From Ruegeria lacuscaerulensis (GTDB lineage Bacteria; Pseudomonadota; Alphaproteobacteria; Rhodobacterales; Rhodobacteraceae), in contig NZ_WQDY01000001.1 of NCBI RefSeq assembly GCF_013033355.1, positions 186,001 through 250,000 on the forward strand: a stretch of 64,000 bases of DNA, read 5' to 3'. Shown piece after piece: positions 1 to 10,586 of this stretch. The notes beneath the pieces were generated by a model. The model saw only the letters and a list, made by a program, of their open reading frames with translations. It ran no database searches and was not told the DNA's origin. Position 1 is the stretch's first letter, and every line of letters starts with the position of its first letter. Position numbers and translations under genes: made by a program.

Positions 1-1884
1 GTTTTGCAATTGGTGGAGCCTACGACCGGGATGCCTCAGCTGACCGGGCGATACCTGAGCCAGAGCCAGGGCCGTGATGCGTTGGGCGAGGGTGTTGCTG
101 CGCTCTATCTGGAAAAGGATCCGCGCGGTAAGTCGCTCGAGGAAGTGGCGCCCGAAGCCTTTGCGGAGCTCAAGGCGCATGCCGCGCTGATGCGGATCAA
201 GCTGCGCGAGGAAATGCAGGTCGAATTCGTGATCGAAAACGGCCATGTCCACATTTTGGACGGTGTTCGCGTGCAACGCAGCGCGCGGGCCGCGATGCGC
301 ATTGCGGTGCGTCTGGCCGAAGACGGAATCATTCCGCCGCAAGAGGCGGTGATGCGGGTTGATCCGCATTCGCTGAATGAATTACTGCACCGTCAGGTCC
401 ACCCCGAGGCGAAGCGAGATGTTCTGACGACCGGAATCGCCGCCAGCCCCGGTGCCGCGACTGGCAAGATAGTGTTTACCGCCGCCGAAGCGCAGGCCAG
501 CGCTGCTCGTGGAGAGCCGTGTATTCTGGTGCGACGCGAAACCGCTCCCGAGGATGTGCGCGGGATGCACGCGGCCGTCGCGGTTCTGACTGAAAAAGGC
601 GGGATGACCAGCCACGCCGCCGTAATTGGTCGGGGTCTAGGTCTGCCTTGTATTGTCGGTGCGTCCGAGATGCGTTTTCAAACCAAGAAACGGATGTTGA
701 CCGCACCTGACGGACGTGTGTTCAAAACCGGAGATACGCTGACTATCGATGGCAGTTCGGGGCAAGTCCTTGCTGGGAAACCTGCGATGCTGGAAGCGGC
801 GTTGGATGATTGTTTTCAGACACTTATGGCCTGGGCCGACGCTGAGCGCGACATTGCCATTCGCGCGAACGCCGATACGCCTGCCGACGCGCAGACGGCG
901 CGGAACTTTTTGGCGCAGGGCATTGGGCTGTGCCGGACCGAGCATATGTTCTTTGATCCCGGCCGCCTGATTGTCATGCGCGAGATGATCTTTGCGCAAA
1001 CCTCATCGGGTCGCGAGGCGGTTCTGGAACGTCTATTGCCGATGCAGCGCGAGGATTTTGTCGAACTGTTCCGGATTATGGAAGGGCAGCCCGTCTGTAT
1101 CCGCCTGTTCGACCCGCCTTTGCATGAATTCCTGCCCACCACACGCGGCGGTCAACGCGAATTGGCCGAAGCGCTGGACCTCCCGGTCTCGGATGTTGAA
1201 CGTCGCGTGGCGGCGATGACGGAATACAACCCCATGTTGGGGCTGCGCGGTGTCCGCTTGGGTGTCACTGTGCCCGAGATTTATGACATGCAGGCCCGCG
1301 CGATCTTTGAGGCGACGATCGAAGCCAGCAAAAATGGCGAACCTGTCGTGCCCGAGGTGATGATCCCGCTGGTTTCCGCGAAACGCGAAGTTGAGCTGGT
1401 CAAATCGCGGATCGACTCTGTTGCGGCTTCGGTTGCGGCCGAGCGCGGGCAGGAATTCGAATACAGGTTGGGTGTGATGGTTGAAACACCGCGCGCCTGC
1501 CTGCGCGCAGATGAGATCGCGCCACAGACCTCGTTCTTGAGTTTCGGAACCAACGATCTGACCCAGATGACCTACGGGCTGTCGCGCGATGACGCGGGGC
1601 GGTTTATGTCCGCCTATGTCCGACAAGGTGTCTTTGCCGAAGATCCGTTCCATGTATTGGATGCGGACGGTGTTGGGGAACTGCTCAAGCTCGGGGCCGA
1701 GAGGGGGCGGCAATCGCAACCTAACGTGACCTTGTCTGTGTGCGGTGAACACGGTGGAAACCCCGAATCAATCGCCGTTTGTCGAGATCTGGGATTCGAC
1801 TATGTCTCATGTTCTCCCTTCAGGGTGCCTGTGGCTCGGCTGGCTGCCGCTCAACTGGCGATTTCGTCCAGACTTGGGGGTTGA
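1..1884 (+). CDS. ppdK: Pyruvate, phosphate dikinase, C-terminal part (5' end outside window)
   Basis: This is the C-terminal two thirds of pyruvate phosphate dikinase, which interconverts pyruvate + ATP + Pi with phosphoenolpyruvate + AMP + PPi in the cytoplasm. The reading frame is open from base 1, so about 250 N-terminal residues (most of the nucleotide-binding domain) are missing. The swivelling phosphohistidine domain carries GGMTSHAAV, with the catalytic His codon at 613-615. The C-terminal PEP/pyruvate barrel shows GLCRTEHMF, SFGTNDLTQMTYGLSRDD and a final CGEHGGNP block with the catalytic Cys. The TSHAAV context and the NDLTQMTYG block fit PPDK rather than PEP synthase or enzyme I. 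In this group the enzyme probably serves gluconeogenesis and anaplerosis. It stands alone here, followed by 188 bases without a gene. Confidence 0.95.
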   Translation, partial: VLQLVEPTTGMPQLTGRYLSQSQGRDALGEGVAALYLEKDPRGKSLEEVAPEAFAELKAHAALMRIKLREEMQVEFVIENGHVHILDGVRVQRSARAAMRIAVRLAEDGIIPPQEAVMRVDPHSLNELLHRQVHPEAKRDVLTTGIAASPGAATGKIVFTAAEAQASAARGEPCILVRRETAPEDVRGMHAAVAVLTEKGGMTSHAAVIGRGLGLPCIVGASEMRFQTKKRMLTAPDGRVFKTGDTLTIDGSSGQVLAGKPAMLEAALDDCFQTLMAWADAERDIAIRANADTPADAQTARNFLAQGIGLCRTEHMFFDPGRLIVMREMIFAQTSSGREAVLERLLPMQREDFVELFRIMEGQPVCIRLFDPPLHEFLPTTRGGQRELAEALDLPVSDVERRVAAMTEYNPMLGLRGVRLGVTVPEIYDMQARAIFEATIEASKNGEPVVPEVMIPLVSAKREVELVKSRIDSVAASVAAERGQEFEYRLGVMVETPRACLRADEIAPQTSFLSFGTNDLTQMTYGLSRDDAGRFMSAYVRQGVFAEDPFHVLDADGVGELLKLGAERGRQSQPNVTLSVCGEHGGNPESIAVCRDLGFDYVSCSPFRVPVARLAAAQLAISSRLGG

Positions 1885-1926
1885 CAGCCTTCTGAAACCC
1901 TAAGAATAGTAGGAAACAACAAGCTT

Positions 1927-1959
1927 CGCCGTGGGTTATTTTTGACGTAACGGCGATTT
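1927..1959 (+). terminator. Possible weak terminator after ppdK
   Basis: CGCCGT at 1927-1932 pairs with ACGGCG at 1950-1955 around a 17-base loop, followed by ATTTT. The stem is short and the loop long, so this is a weak candidate. Nothing else is evident in the 188 bases between ppdK and the next gene. Confidence 0.3.
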
Positions 1960-2072
1960 TCCACTTGCTTTTTTCGACAAAACTGGACGTTTCCGATTCA
2001 ATTCGGTATGAGCCTCGTCGCGCCCGCCGGGGGAGGGTTTGGCGCATTATGTGCCTATGCGAGGTTATCTGA

Positions 2073-2714
2073 ATGCTACGTTACATAATGGCTGTTGCCA
2101 CGATGGCAGCAACCGTGCTGCCAAGTGTTTCCGTCGCTGAGAGGGAAGCCACCGATACTGCAAAGCGTGAACTTGTGGCCCGGACTGAACTGCCCGGTCA
2201 AAACTTCCGCGAATACCTGAATTTGTTCAAGCCCCGAAAGGCGGCTGAACCACAAAAAATATCCTACTCAAAGAACTGGCTGGACCAACAGCCCAAGGCC
2301 ACTGGGGACGAGCACTTCAAGTGCCTGGCCGAAGCACTGTACTTCGAGGCGCGTGGCGAAAGTGTGCGCGGACAGTTTGCCGTGGCCGAGGTCATCCTGA
2401 ACCGAGTCGACAGCGGACGTTTTCCCGATACGCTGTGCGGCGTGATCAAGCAGGGGACAGGTAAGAAATACCAGTGCCAGTTCACCTATACCTGTGATGG
2501 CCGCAAGGAAGTAATCCGCGAGAAAAGAGCCTATGAACGTGTTTCGAAAGTCGCACGTGCGGCCATCGACGGTGACGTGCCTGCGTTGACCGAAGGTGCC
2601 ACTCACTACCACACAACAGCCGTTCGGCCCTCTTGGGCGCGTGTCTATACGGAAACCGCACGGATCGGCGTGCACATTTTCTACCGGCACAAACATCGCA
2701 CGGCGAGTAACTAA
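2073..2714 (+). CDS. Periplasmic cell wall hydrolase, SleB type
   Basis: This 213-residue exported protein has a hydrophobic N-terminus (about residues 1-22) that looks like a signal peptide. From about residue 85 it carries a SleB/Hydrolase_2 domain: CLAEALYFEARGE contains the conserved catalytic-type Glu, followed by AEVILNRVDSGRFPDTLCGV, a CQFTYTCDG segment and the GATHYHT block. The family cleaves peptidoglycan as a lytic transglycosylase or amidase-like enzyme; in non-sporulating alphaproteobacteria it is thought to act in wall remodelling. It is monocistronic, with a strong terminator 8 bases after the stop. The start ATG at 2073 follows a GCGAGG-like ribosome site; an ATG at 2088 is an alternative. 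Confidence 0.85.
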   Translation: MLRYIMAVATMAATVLPSVSVAEREATDTAKRELVARTELPGQNFREYLNLFKPRKAAEPQKISYSKNWLDQQPKATGDEHFKCLAEALYFEARGESVRGQFAVAEVILNRVDSGRFPDTLCGVIKQGTGKKYQCQFTYTCDGRKEVIREKRAYERVSKVARAAIDGDVPALTEGATHYHTTAVRPSWARVYTETARIGVHIFYRHKHRTASN

Positions 2715-2722
2715 CTGACGCA

Positions 2723-2756
2723 CCCGCGCTGGAAGCTGAATGGCGCGGGGCGTTTT
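2723..2756 (+). terminator. Rho-independent terminator after the SleB-type gene
   Basis: CCCGCGC (2723-2729) pairs perfectly with GCGCGGG (2743-2749), followed by a run of six T. It separates the hydrolase gene from the multicopper oxidase. Confidence 0.8.
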
Positions 2757-2787
2757 TTGATCTATGTTGCGTGCCAGGAGGCACGCA

Positions 2788-4158
2788 ATGTTTTTGAATC
2801 GTCGACAATTCCTGGGCGCGTCTGCCGCGCTATCTGCGTTTCCCAAAGTGGGTCTGGCCGCGTATCCTCAACTTGTGGCACGCGAAGCCGTGCAGCAGAT
2901 CGCGCCGTCCGAGTTTCCGGAAACACCGGTTTGGAGCTTTGGCGGGACTGTACCGGGTACAGAAATCCGTGTGCCGCAGGGTGGGCGTGTGCAGCGCCAG
3001 CTTTCTAATGCTCTGCCTCAGGCCACGTCGGTTCACTGGCACGGCATTCGGATTGACAACGCGATGGACGGTGTGCCGGGCCTGACGCAGGACGTCATCG
3101 AGCCCGGATCCACGTTCGACTACGATTTCGCCGTGCCTGACGCCGGGACGTATTGGTATCATTCCCATAACCGCACAATCGAGCAGGTGGCGCGTGGACT
3201 TTATGGCCCGCTGATCATCGAGGAATCCGATAAACCCGACGTGGATCGTGATCTGACGCTGATGTTGGATGACTGGCGGCTGGACGCTGAAACAGCCCAG
3301 ATCACCAATGATTTCGACAACGGGCACGATCTCAGCCATGCCGGACGATTGGGCAATATCGTTACGGTCAACGGTCAGTTCGACCCTTCGTATGAAGTCA
3401 GAGCTTCCGAGCGTCTGCGCCTGCGCCTGATCAATGCATCCAACGCCCGAATATTTGATCTGGGCATAGATGGGCTGACCGGTTGGATCGTGGCGCTAGA
3501 CGGGATGCCGCTGGAAACTCCGCTGGAGATAACCGATCGTTTCCCACTGGGTCCGGCGCAACGGGCGGACATGATCGTGGACGTGCGTGCCTCCGCGTCC
3601 GAGGCCGCCAGCCTTGTGAGTTTTGAGCGGGACGGGGGCTTTGGCCTTGTGCGTTTTGATGTATCTGGCCCAGGCCGGGCGGTGCGAACCGGTATCGCGG
3701 CGCTACCACCCAATCCGCTGCCTGAAATCTCTGTCGAGGATACGCCTTTGCATAGGATGTCGATGCAAGGCGGCGCGATGCGTTGGTTAAGTTCAGCCAA
3801 ACTGGGCGAGACCGAGTTGTCAGGGCAAGAACTGGCGCAGCTGGGTCGTTTCTGGGCACTGAACGGGTATGCCGAGCGCCCAAAGGATCCGTTTTTGGAC
3901 GCGCGATTGGGCGAAACGCATCGGATTGAATTTGCCAACGAAACAGCCTTTCCTCATGCTATGCACATGCACGGTCATCACTTTCGCATCGTTCTGTCGG
4001 ATGGCAGCCTTGGTCCGTGGCGCGATACGGTTCTTTTGGGGCGCGGGCAATCGCGCCAGGTTGTTCTGGTTGCAGACAATCCGGGCAGCTGGCTGTTGCA
4101 TTGTCACATGCTGGGTCATGCCGCGTCGGGTATGATGAGTTGGTTCCGCGTGACCTGA
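2788..4158 (+). CDS. Multicopper oxidase, Tat-exported
   Basis: This three-domain multicopper oxidase is of laccase/CueO/SufI architecture. The N-terminus, MFLNRRQFLGASAALSAF, is a twin-arginine signal, so the protein is exported folded to the periplasm. All four copper-ligand blocks are visible: HWHGIRIDN, YWYHSHNRT, HAMHMHGHHF and LLHCHMLGHAASGM. The type 1 and trinuclear sites should therefore be functional and the protein is not a SufI-like dead homologue. The start at 2788 is chosen because AGGAGG lies six bases upstream and the Tat motif then falls at the N-terminus; an upstream ATG at 2764 has no ribosome site. The substrate (copper(I), phenolics or manganese) cannot be told from sequence. 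No copper-handling partners are adjacent. Confidence 0.9.
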   Translation: MFLNRRQFLGASAALSAFPKVGLAAYPQLVAREAVQQIAPSEFPETPVWSFGGTVPGTEIRVPQGGRVQRQLSNALPQATSVHWHGIRIDNAMDGVPGLTQDVIEPGSTFDYDFAVPDAGTYWYHSHNRTIEQVARGLYGPLIIEESDKPDVDRDLTLMLDDWRLDAETAQITNDFDNGHDLSHAGRLGNIVTVNGQFDPSYEVRASERLRLRLINASNARIFDLGIDGLTGWIVALDGMPLETPLEITDRFPLGPAQRADMIVDVRASASEAASLVSFERDGGFGLVRFDVSGPGRAVRTGIAALPPNPLPEISVEDTPLHRMSMQGGAMRWLSSAKLGETELSGQELAQLGRFWALNGYAERPKDPFLDARLGETHRIEFANETAFPHAMHMHGHHFRIVLSDGSLGPWRDTVLLGRGQSRQVVLVADNPGSWLLHCHMLGHAASGMMSWFRVT

Positions 4159-4259
4159 CGACGCATTCGATGGCTGGAAAGGCGTTTGTTGCGGTGCTAT
4201 ACGCGCCCGCAACGTCTAATTTGGGCAGATCAGTCCCAAAGCCCGAAAAGGTCCGACCT

Positions 4260-5180
4260 ATGAGTTCTGAAATCCGCCTTGCCTTCGCGCATCCTTCGGA
4301 GCGTTCCGAGGCTACCGCGACCCGAGGTCCCTTGGATCGCATTTCGTTGCGGGATCATATTGTCGAGGTCGAGATCGGTGCCTTTCAGGCTGAACGCGGC
4401 ACAACGCAGCGAGTTTGTTTTAACATTGTGGTTGAGGTGCGGCCACTGACAGACCCGATTGACGATGATGTTGACCGCATCTTGTCTTACGATCGTGTGA
4501 CCGAGGCGATCGCCTTTGAACTGGCTGCTGAAAGGTTGAACCTTCTGGAAACACTGGCCGACCGGGTGGCAGAACGTATTTTGCTAGAGCCACAGGCTGT
4601 AAGGGCTTTTGTTCGCATCGAAAAACTGGATCGGGGTCCCGGTGCTTTGGGGGTCGAGATTGTGCGCGGCAAGGACGCAGTGCACCATGATGTGGTCGAA
4701 GAAGAACGCCCGCATCCCCGTCTGGTCTTTCTATCGAATGAGGCGATTGCGTCGGGCAACCTGACTGGATGGATCGATCAGTTGGAAAATCGTCAGCGCC
4801 CGCTGATCCTGTGTGTGGGTGCAGCTGACATGGCTGTTCCGCAAACGGGACATGCGATGACTCAACGCCGGATTGACTTGCTGGCGATCGAGCAAAACGC
4901 CTGGGTTCTGGCTGCACGGGATCACCGCTGCGTCGTCGTCTCGACGCGGACGGAATTGGATTGGGCAATGAAAAACGGGCAGATTTGCGTCTGGGCGCCG
5001 TCCAAGATTGTTCTGGATGCGGTTGACGGCCCTTCGGCTGCGCCATCGGACGCCGTGGCGCTGGCGGCTTGGTTTGCAGCGACGTTCGAAGCCAGTGAGA
5101 TGTTGGTCATCGGTGGTGCGTTGCCGGGCGATCCTGAAACACCACTGCGAGCAATCTCTGTGGAGCAGGCGCAACTGTGA
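4260..5180 (+). CDS. folB: Dihydroneopterin aldolase (FolB) with C-terminal amino-acid-kinase-like domain
   Basis: The N-terminal half (about residues 25-140) is dihydroneopterin aldolase, which makes 6-hydroxymethyl-dihydropterin for folate synthesis. IGAFQAERGTTQ (Glu), LSYDRVTEAI (Tyr) and VRIEKLD (Lys) match the catalytic residues of the family. The protein has 306 residues against roughly 120 for ordinary FolB. Residues about 155-306 form a second domain that resembles an amino-acid-kinase fold: LENRQRPLILCVGAADMAV, a region reading WAMKNGQICVWAPSKIVL, then APSDAVALAAWFAATFEASE, which mimics the SDslAawlA motif. The glycine-rich phosphate loop looks degenerate. The stop overlaps the folP start, so the two are translationally coupled. 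The folB call is firm; the second domain is inference. Confidence 0.88.
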   Translation: MSSEIRLAFAHPSERSEATATRGPLDRISLRDHIVEVEIGAFQAERGTTQRVCFNIVVEVRPLTDPIDDDVDRILSYDRVTEAIAFELAAERLNLLETLADRVAERILLEPQAVRAFVRIEKLDRGPGALGVEIVRGKDAVHHDVVEEERPHPRLVFLSNEAIASGNLTGWIDQLENRQRPLILCVGAADMAVPQTGHAMTQRRIDLLAIEQNAWVLAARDHRCVVVSTRTELDWAMKNGQICVWAPSKIVLDAVDGPSAAPSDAVALAAWFAATFEASEMLVIGGALPGDPETPLRAISVEQAQL

Positions 5181-6175
5181 CAACCTATTACCGTCCGCTG
5201 GTCCAGAACGGCGCGCGGCGTCCCGATGGCGCCGTGTCTTTGGCGGGGCAAGCGCTTTGGTTTACCCATGCGGAACGGCTGAGTCGCTCGGAATGCTCTT
5301 CCATTGTCGCGGCACAGGACATACCCGACGATATCCTGGAACCTCTGTCCCATCCTCGCGCGCCGATAGCGGGGTTGGACATGAATCGGGCTCAGATCAT
5401 GGGTATCCTCAATGCCACTCCGGACAGTTTCTCGGACGGTGGGATGCATAACTCAGTCCAGTCTGCACGCCGTGCGGCCGAACAGATGGTCGCGCAGGAT
5501 GCGACGATCCTGGACATTGGTGGCGAATCTACCCGGCCCGGGGCTGCTTTCGTCCCGGAAGATGAAGAGATCGCCCGGACGGAGCCTCTGATCCAAGCGA
5601 TCCGAGAACAAACGCAGGCACTGATCTCGATAGACACGCGCAAAGCGAGCGTTGCCAAAGCGGCGTGGCGGGCAGGCGCGGGGCTGATCAACGATGTCTC
5701 GGGCTTTACCTTCGATCCAGATCTGGCCCCGTTTTGTGCGCGGGTTGGCGCGCCGGTCTGTGTCATGCATATGCAGGGCGATCCCGCCACGATGCAGGAT
5801 GAACCACGCTATGATGACGTGCTGCTGGACGTGTATGATTTTTTGGGCCAGCAGGTACAGAACCTCGAAGTCCTCGGGCTGCGTCGAGACCAAATCATTG
5901 TCGATCCCGGCATTGGTTTTGGTAAGACTGAGGCCCATAACCTGACGCTGCTGCGCAATCTCAGCCTGTTTCACGGGTTGGGCTGTCCGATACTACTGGG
6001 CGTATCGCGCAAGGGGTTCATCGGACAGATCGGCAAAGAGACGCGCAAGGACGCCCGTGCGCCGGGTTCGATTGCAGTCGGGTTGGCCGGTCTGGCACAA
6101 GGGGTGCAGATCCTGCGGGTTCACGACGTGGCTGAGACCGCTCAGGCCTTGCGTCTGTGGGCTGCCGTCCGGTAA
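5177..6175 (+). CDS. folP: Dihydropteroate synthase
   Basis: The enzyme condenses 6-hydroxymethyl-dihydropterin diphosphate with p-aminobenzoate to give dihydropteroate; it is the sulfonamide target. The conserved blocks are present in order: [65 protein letters not shown] and GVSRKGFIG. The barrel begins near residue 73, so there is a 70-residue N-terminal extension without recognised motif. The GTG start at 5177 overlaps the folB stop as GTGA, which decides the start and implies translational coupling. It is followed 35 bases later by glmM, an order I recall as common in Rhodobacterales. Confidence 0.95.
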   Translation: MTTYYRPLVQNGARRPDGAVSLAGQALWFTHAERLSRSECSSIVAAQDIPDDILEPLSHPRAPIAGLDMNRAQIMGILNATPDSFSDGGMHNSVQSARRAAEQMVAQDATILDIGGESTRPGAAFVPEDEEIARTEPLIQAIREQTQALISIDTRKASVAKAAWRAGAGLINDVSGFTFDPDLAPFCARVGAPVCVMHMQGDPATMQDEPRYDDVLLDVYDFLGQQVQNLEVLGLRRDQIIVDPGIGFGKTEAHNLTLLRNLSLFHGLGCPILLGVSRKGFIGQIGKETRKDARAPGSIAVGLAGLAQGVQILRVHDVAETAQALRLWAAVR

Positions 6176-6210
6176 TCCGGTCGCAGGCAAGAAACGACGG
6201 AGACATATCA

Positions 6211-7554
6211 ATGCGCAAGCTGTTCGGAACCGATGGGGTGCGGGGCACTGCCAATACTCATCCGATCACGGCCGAAATGGCCCTGCGCATTGGCGCAGCC
6301 GTAGGTCGGTATTTCCGTCGTGACCAGTCTGGCGCACATCGCGTCGTGATCGGCAAGGACACGCGTCTGTCAGGCTATATGCTGGAAAACGCGCTAACGG
6401 CGGGGCTGACTTCGACCGGTATGAACGTTTTGCTGCTTGGGCCGGTTCCGACCCCTGCGGTCGGGTTGATGACCCGGTCGATGCGGGCGGATCTGGGCGT
6501 GATGATCTCGGCCAGCCACAACCCGGCCGAAGACAACGGGATCAAGTTTTTTGGCCCCGATGGGTTCAAGCTATCGGATCAGGCCGAGATTGAGATCGAG
6601 CGTCTGATTGAAGAAGGTGTCAAACCTGCGCAAGCCCAGAACATTGGTCGTGCGCGCCGCGTTGATGATGCCCGCTTTCGATATGGCGAGCGGGTAAAGT
6701 CCTCTCTGTCCCGCGATCTGCGGCTGGACGGCCTCAAAGTGGTGGTCGATTGCGCCAATGGTGCGGCACACCGAACAGCCCCCGAAGTGTTATGGGAATT
6801 GGGGGCAGACGTCATCCCTGTCGGGATTGCGCCAAACGGAAAGAACATCAACTTGAATTGCGGCTCGACCAAACCCCAGTTGGCGGCCGAGACTGTGGTG
6901 GCCCATGGCGCGGATGTCGGCATCTGTCTGGACGGCGACGCGGACCGTGTGGTGATGGTTGACGAACATGGCAAGGTGGCCGACGGCGACCAGTTGATGG
7001 CGCTGCTTGCTGGCAGTTGGGCAAAGGCGGGACGCTTGCAGGGCGGAGCGCTGGTTGCGACGGTTATGTCGAATCTGGGGCTGGAACGGCACTTGACCGC
7101 GTTGGGTCTGCGCCTTGAACGAACGGCGGTCGGCGACCGCTATGTTGTTGAGAGGATGCGTGAAGGCGGCTTCAACTTGGGCGGAGAACAATCGGGCCAC
7201 ATCGTCATGAGCGACTATGCCACCACGGGCGACGGGCTGATGGCCGGGCTGCATTTCCTGGCCGAGATGGTGCATTCGGGCCGTAAAGCTTCTGAATTGG
7301 CCGTACAGTTCGAGACGGTTCCGCAGCTGCTGAAGAATGTGCGCTATGGTGAAGGTCAAACTCCGCTGGAAGTCGCCAGCGTGCAGGCTGCCATTGCTGA
7401 TGCCGAGGCGCGGCTCAACGGACAGGGCCGTTTGCTGATCCGTAAATCGGGGACGGAACCCTTGATCCGTGTGATGGCCGAGTGCGAGGATGACGCGCTT
7501 CTGGCGCAGGTCGTCGACGGCATCGTGGCCGAGGTCGAGGCTGTGGCTGGTTAA
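6211..7554 (+). CDS. glmM: Phosphoglucosamine mutase
   Basis: This 447-residue enzyme converts glucosamine-6-phosphate to glucosamine-1-phosphate, a step toward UDP-GlcNAc for peptidoglycan and lipopolysaccharide. It starts with [12 protein letters not shown]. The active-site phosphoserine lies in [17 protein letters not shown], the metal loop is DGDADRV, the sugar loop is GGEQSGHI and the phosphate loop [11 protein letters not shown]. Length and all four loops are canonical. The start follows a GACGGAGA ribosome site. Its stop codon overlaps the stop of the convergent DMT transporter gene by four bases, with no terminator between them. Confidence 0.96.
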   Translation: MRKLFGTDGVRGTANTHPITAEMALRIGAAVGRYFRRDQSGAHRVVIGKDTRLSGYMLENALTAGLTSTGMNVLLLGPVPTPAVGLMTRSMRADLGVMISASHNPAEDNGIKFFGPDGFKLSDQAEIEIERLIEEGVKPAQAQNIGRARRVDDARFRYGERVKSSLSRDLRLDGLKVVVDCANGAAHRTAPEVLWELGADVIPVGIAPNGKNINLNCGSTKPQLAAETVVAHGADVGICLDGDADRVVMVDEHGKVADGDQLMALLAGSWAKAGRLQGGALVATVMSNLGLERHLTALGLRLERTAVGDRYVVERMREGGFNLGGEQSGHIVMSDYATTGDGLMAGLHFLAEMVHSGRKASELAVQFETVPQLLKNVRYGEGQTPLEVASVQAAIADAEARLNGQGRLLIRKSGTEPLIRVMAECEDDALLAQVVDGIVAEVEAVAG

Positions 7555-8453
7555 CGCCCGATCAGCATCCGGCGCAGGCTGAACCATTGGCTGATGGCCA
7601 ACCCGGTGAGGATCATGGCCAGCGCTATGAAGAATCTCAGTGGCAACGCCTCGGACAGAATCCACGCACCAAAGACCATCGACCAAATGGGCACCTGATA
7701 GTTGACCAGCGTCAGGAACACTGACCCCGCGCTGCGGATGATGGACACGCGTAAAAGGGTGGCAAAGGCGGTGGGTAGCAGACCAAGTGCGATGATTGCC
7801 AGGCCAGGGCGCGTGCCCTGCCATTGCGGGACGCCCTCGGTCAGTAGCATGACGGGCAACAATAAAACCGCCCCGACCATCAGCGACAACGCCGCCAACG
7901 CGACCGGATCAATCGGTGGACAACGTCGGGTGAAGATCGACGCGCAGGAATAGCAGAGTGCTGCCCCGATACAGGCCAGTTGCGCTAGGGGTTCGGCCCC
8001 TTGTCCGATCTGCGCCAGACCTGGGCCGATCAGCACCAAAGCCCCGGAAAAACCCAGCGATACGCCCAGAAATCTGCGCAGATTTAACGGCTCGTCCGAG
8101 AAGAAATGCGCCAGTGGCAATACCATTAGCGGGATCGCTGCCATCGACAGCCCTGCAAAGGCCGAAGGTACATATTGCTGCCCCCAACTCAGCAGCAGAA
8201 AGGGCAACGCGGTCGATAACAGGCCGATGATCGCAATAAAGAACCACAGCCTGGCATCGCCCGCAGGCAGTTTGCGACCGGTCAAAGCCATCATTGCCAA
8301 CAAAGTGACTGCCCCCAAAGTGGTTCGCGCGGTTGCAACCGTGACGGGGCCGTACCCTTCCAACGCCATAGACACGACCATGAAGGTGCCACCCCATATC
8401 AGGCCAAGTGCGATGACGCCGCTCCAGTCGCGGGATGTGGGTTGATCGACCAT
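7551..8453 (-). CDS. DMT-family (EamA) transporter
   Basis: This is a 300-residue integral membrane protein of the drug/metabolite transporter superfamily, with ten predicted helices in two EamA repeats. The first begins with [20 protein letters not shown] and the second lies near residues 150-290. Such proteins export or import small metabolites; the substrate cannot be read from sequence. It lies downstream of ilvC on the same strand, but the ilvC terminator (8473-8497) sits between, so it is probably expressed separately. A GGAGG site precedes the ATG at 8453. It is convergent with glmM, and the two stop codons overlap. Confidence 0.88.
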   Translation of the reverse strand: MVDQPTSRDWSGVIALGLIWGGTFMVVSMALEGYGPVTVATARTTLGAVTLLAMMALTGRKLPAGDARLWFFIAIIGLLSTALPFLLLSWGQQYVPSAFAGLSMAAIPLMVLPLAHFFSDEPLNLRRFLGVSLGFSGALVLIGPGLAQIGQGAEPLAQLACIGAALCYSCASIFTRRCPPIDPVALAALSLMVGAVLLLPVMLLTEGVPQWQGTRPGLAIIALGLLPTAFATLLRVSIIRSAGSVFLTLVNYQVPIWSMVFGAWILSEALPLRFFIALAMILTGLAISQWFSLRRMLIGR

Positions 8454-8472
8454 GCGCGGCCTCCGATTGGGA

Positions 8473-8497
8473 CAAAAAAGGCGACCCGAAGGCCGCC
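8473..8497 (-). terminator. ilvC terminator
   Basis: Read on the minus strand, GGCGGCC, a TTCG tetraloop and GGTCGCC (one G-U pair) are followed by six T. It is an intrinsic terminator 22 bases after the ilvC stop. Confidence 0.82.
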
Positions 8498-8519
8498 CTT
8501 TCGCGTGATCCCGTGGGGA

Positions 8520-9578
<1,059 letters not shown>

Positions 9579-9675
9579 CTACTGGCTTGCGATGGGGAAT
9601 GCGATGGCATTTTTCTTGAAATTCGCACACTCAGATGAGAAATTATTCGTAATCAGTCAGAAAATGGAAAAAATC

Positions 9676-10131
9676 ATGCTCGACGATATTGACCGGCGTC
9701 TTCTGCGTCACTTGCAGGCGGACCCCAGTCTGGCGACTTCGGAATTGGCCGAGCGAAGCCGGATCAGCGCCAGCCTCTGCTGGCGACGTCTGGAAAAAAT
9801 GCACGAGGCTGGGATAATTCAAGGGCAAGAGGCCGTGATCGACTGGGCCGCGCTTGGATATGCAGTTGAAGTGTCTTTGCGGGTTACTCTGGACAAGACG
9901 CAATCCCGCGCCTTTGATGAATTCACTGCGGCAGCGCGAGGTGTGGCAGAGGTCATCGAGATACAGACCTTTCTGGGGCGCGTCGATGTACGGCTCTCGG
10001 TTCTGGCACGGGACATGTCGCATTACCAGCAGGTCTATCGGGAACAGATTCTGACGCTGCCGCACATCGCGGATATCGAAGCGCTGATGCATATAGCGCG
10101 CGTCAAAAGTGATCTGGTGTTGCCGGTATGA
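9676..10131 (+). CDS. Lrp/AsnC-family transcriptional regulator (first of a tandem pair)
   Basis: This 151-residue protein has an N-terminal winged helix-turn-helix (MLDDIDRRLLRHLQADPS, then ASLCWRRLEKMHEAGII) and a C-terminal RAM ligand-sensing domain (VEVSLRVTL, VIEIQTFLGRVDVRLSVLARDM). Such proteins form dimers and octamers that respond to amino acids. The start at 9676 matches the family N-terminus; an ATG at 9664 would add four residues. The stop overlaps the start of a second family member (ATGA), so the two are co-translated. The gene is divergent from ilvC across a shared gap, which suggests branched-chain amino acid control; this is inference from position only. Confidence 0.88.
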   Translation: MLDDIDRRLLRHLQADPSLATSELAERSRISASLCWRRLEKMHEAGIIQGQEAVIDWAALGYAVEVSLRVTLDKTQSRAFDEFTAAARGVAEVIEIQTFLGRVDVRLSVLARDMSHYQQVYREQILTLPHIADIEALMHIARVKSDLVLPV

Positions 10132-10586
10132 TTGAACTGGACGAACTTGACCGCAAAATCCTACGGGCACTGGTGCAGGATGCCGGTCAGAGCGCCGGAG
10201 CCCTGGGGCGAAAGCTGGGTCTTTCTCAACCAGCGACGTGGCGCCGCATTAGACGACTGGAGCAGGCCGGTGTGATCAAGGGGCGTCGGCTACGCCTGAA
10301 CGCCGAAGCCCTTGGGTTCGGGGTTACGGTTTTTCTTGGGGTAAAGCTGGCTCGGAAAGGGCAAATCAGCTTGGAAGATTTCGAACGTGCCGTCAGCGCC
10401 ATCCCCGAAGTGCAAACGGTCGAGCACGTGCTGGGGCTTTACGACTATCGCCTTCGAGTTGTCGCGCGCGATCTTGCCGATTTCGAACGCGTGCTGCGTC
10501 GCCGGATCATGACACTGCCGGGCGCCGGGGATGTCGAGGCCAACGTTCTGCTCAGCGAAGAAAGGTTGCCGGGTCCAATTGGCTGA
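10128..10586 (+). CDS. Lrp/AsnC-family transcriptional regulator (second of a tandem pair)
   Basis: This second AsnC-type regulator has 152 residues. The helix-turn-helix reads LDRKILRALVQDAGQSAG then QPATWRRIRRLEQAGVIKG, and the RAM domain VTVFLGVKLA then VEHVLGLYDYRLRVVARDL. It overlaps the preceding paralogue by four bases. Two diverged AsnC proteins made from one message could form mixed oligomers. It is convergent with the GntR gene; the two stop codons are adjacent without a terminator. Confidence 0.88.
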   Translation: MIELDELDRKILRALVQDAGQSAGALGRKLGLSQPATWRRIRRLEQAGVIKGRRLRLNAEALGFGVTVFLGVKLARKGQISLEDFERAVSAIPEVQTVEHVLGLYDYRLRVVARDLADFERVLRRRIMTLPGAGDVEANVLLSEERLPGPIG

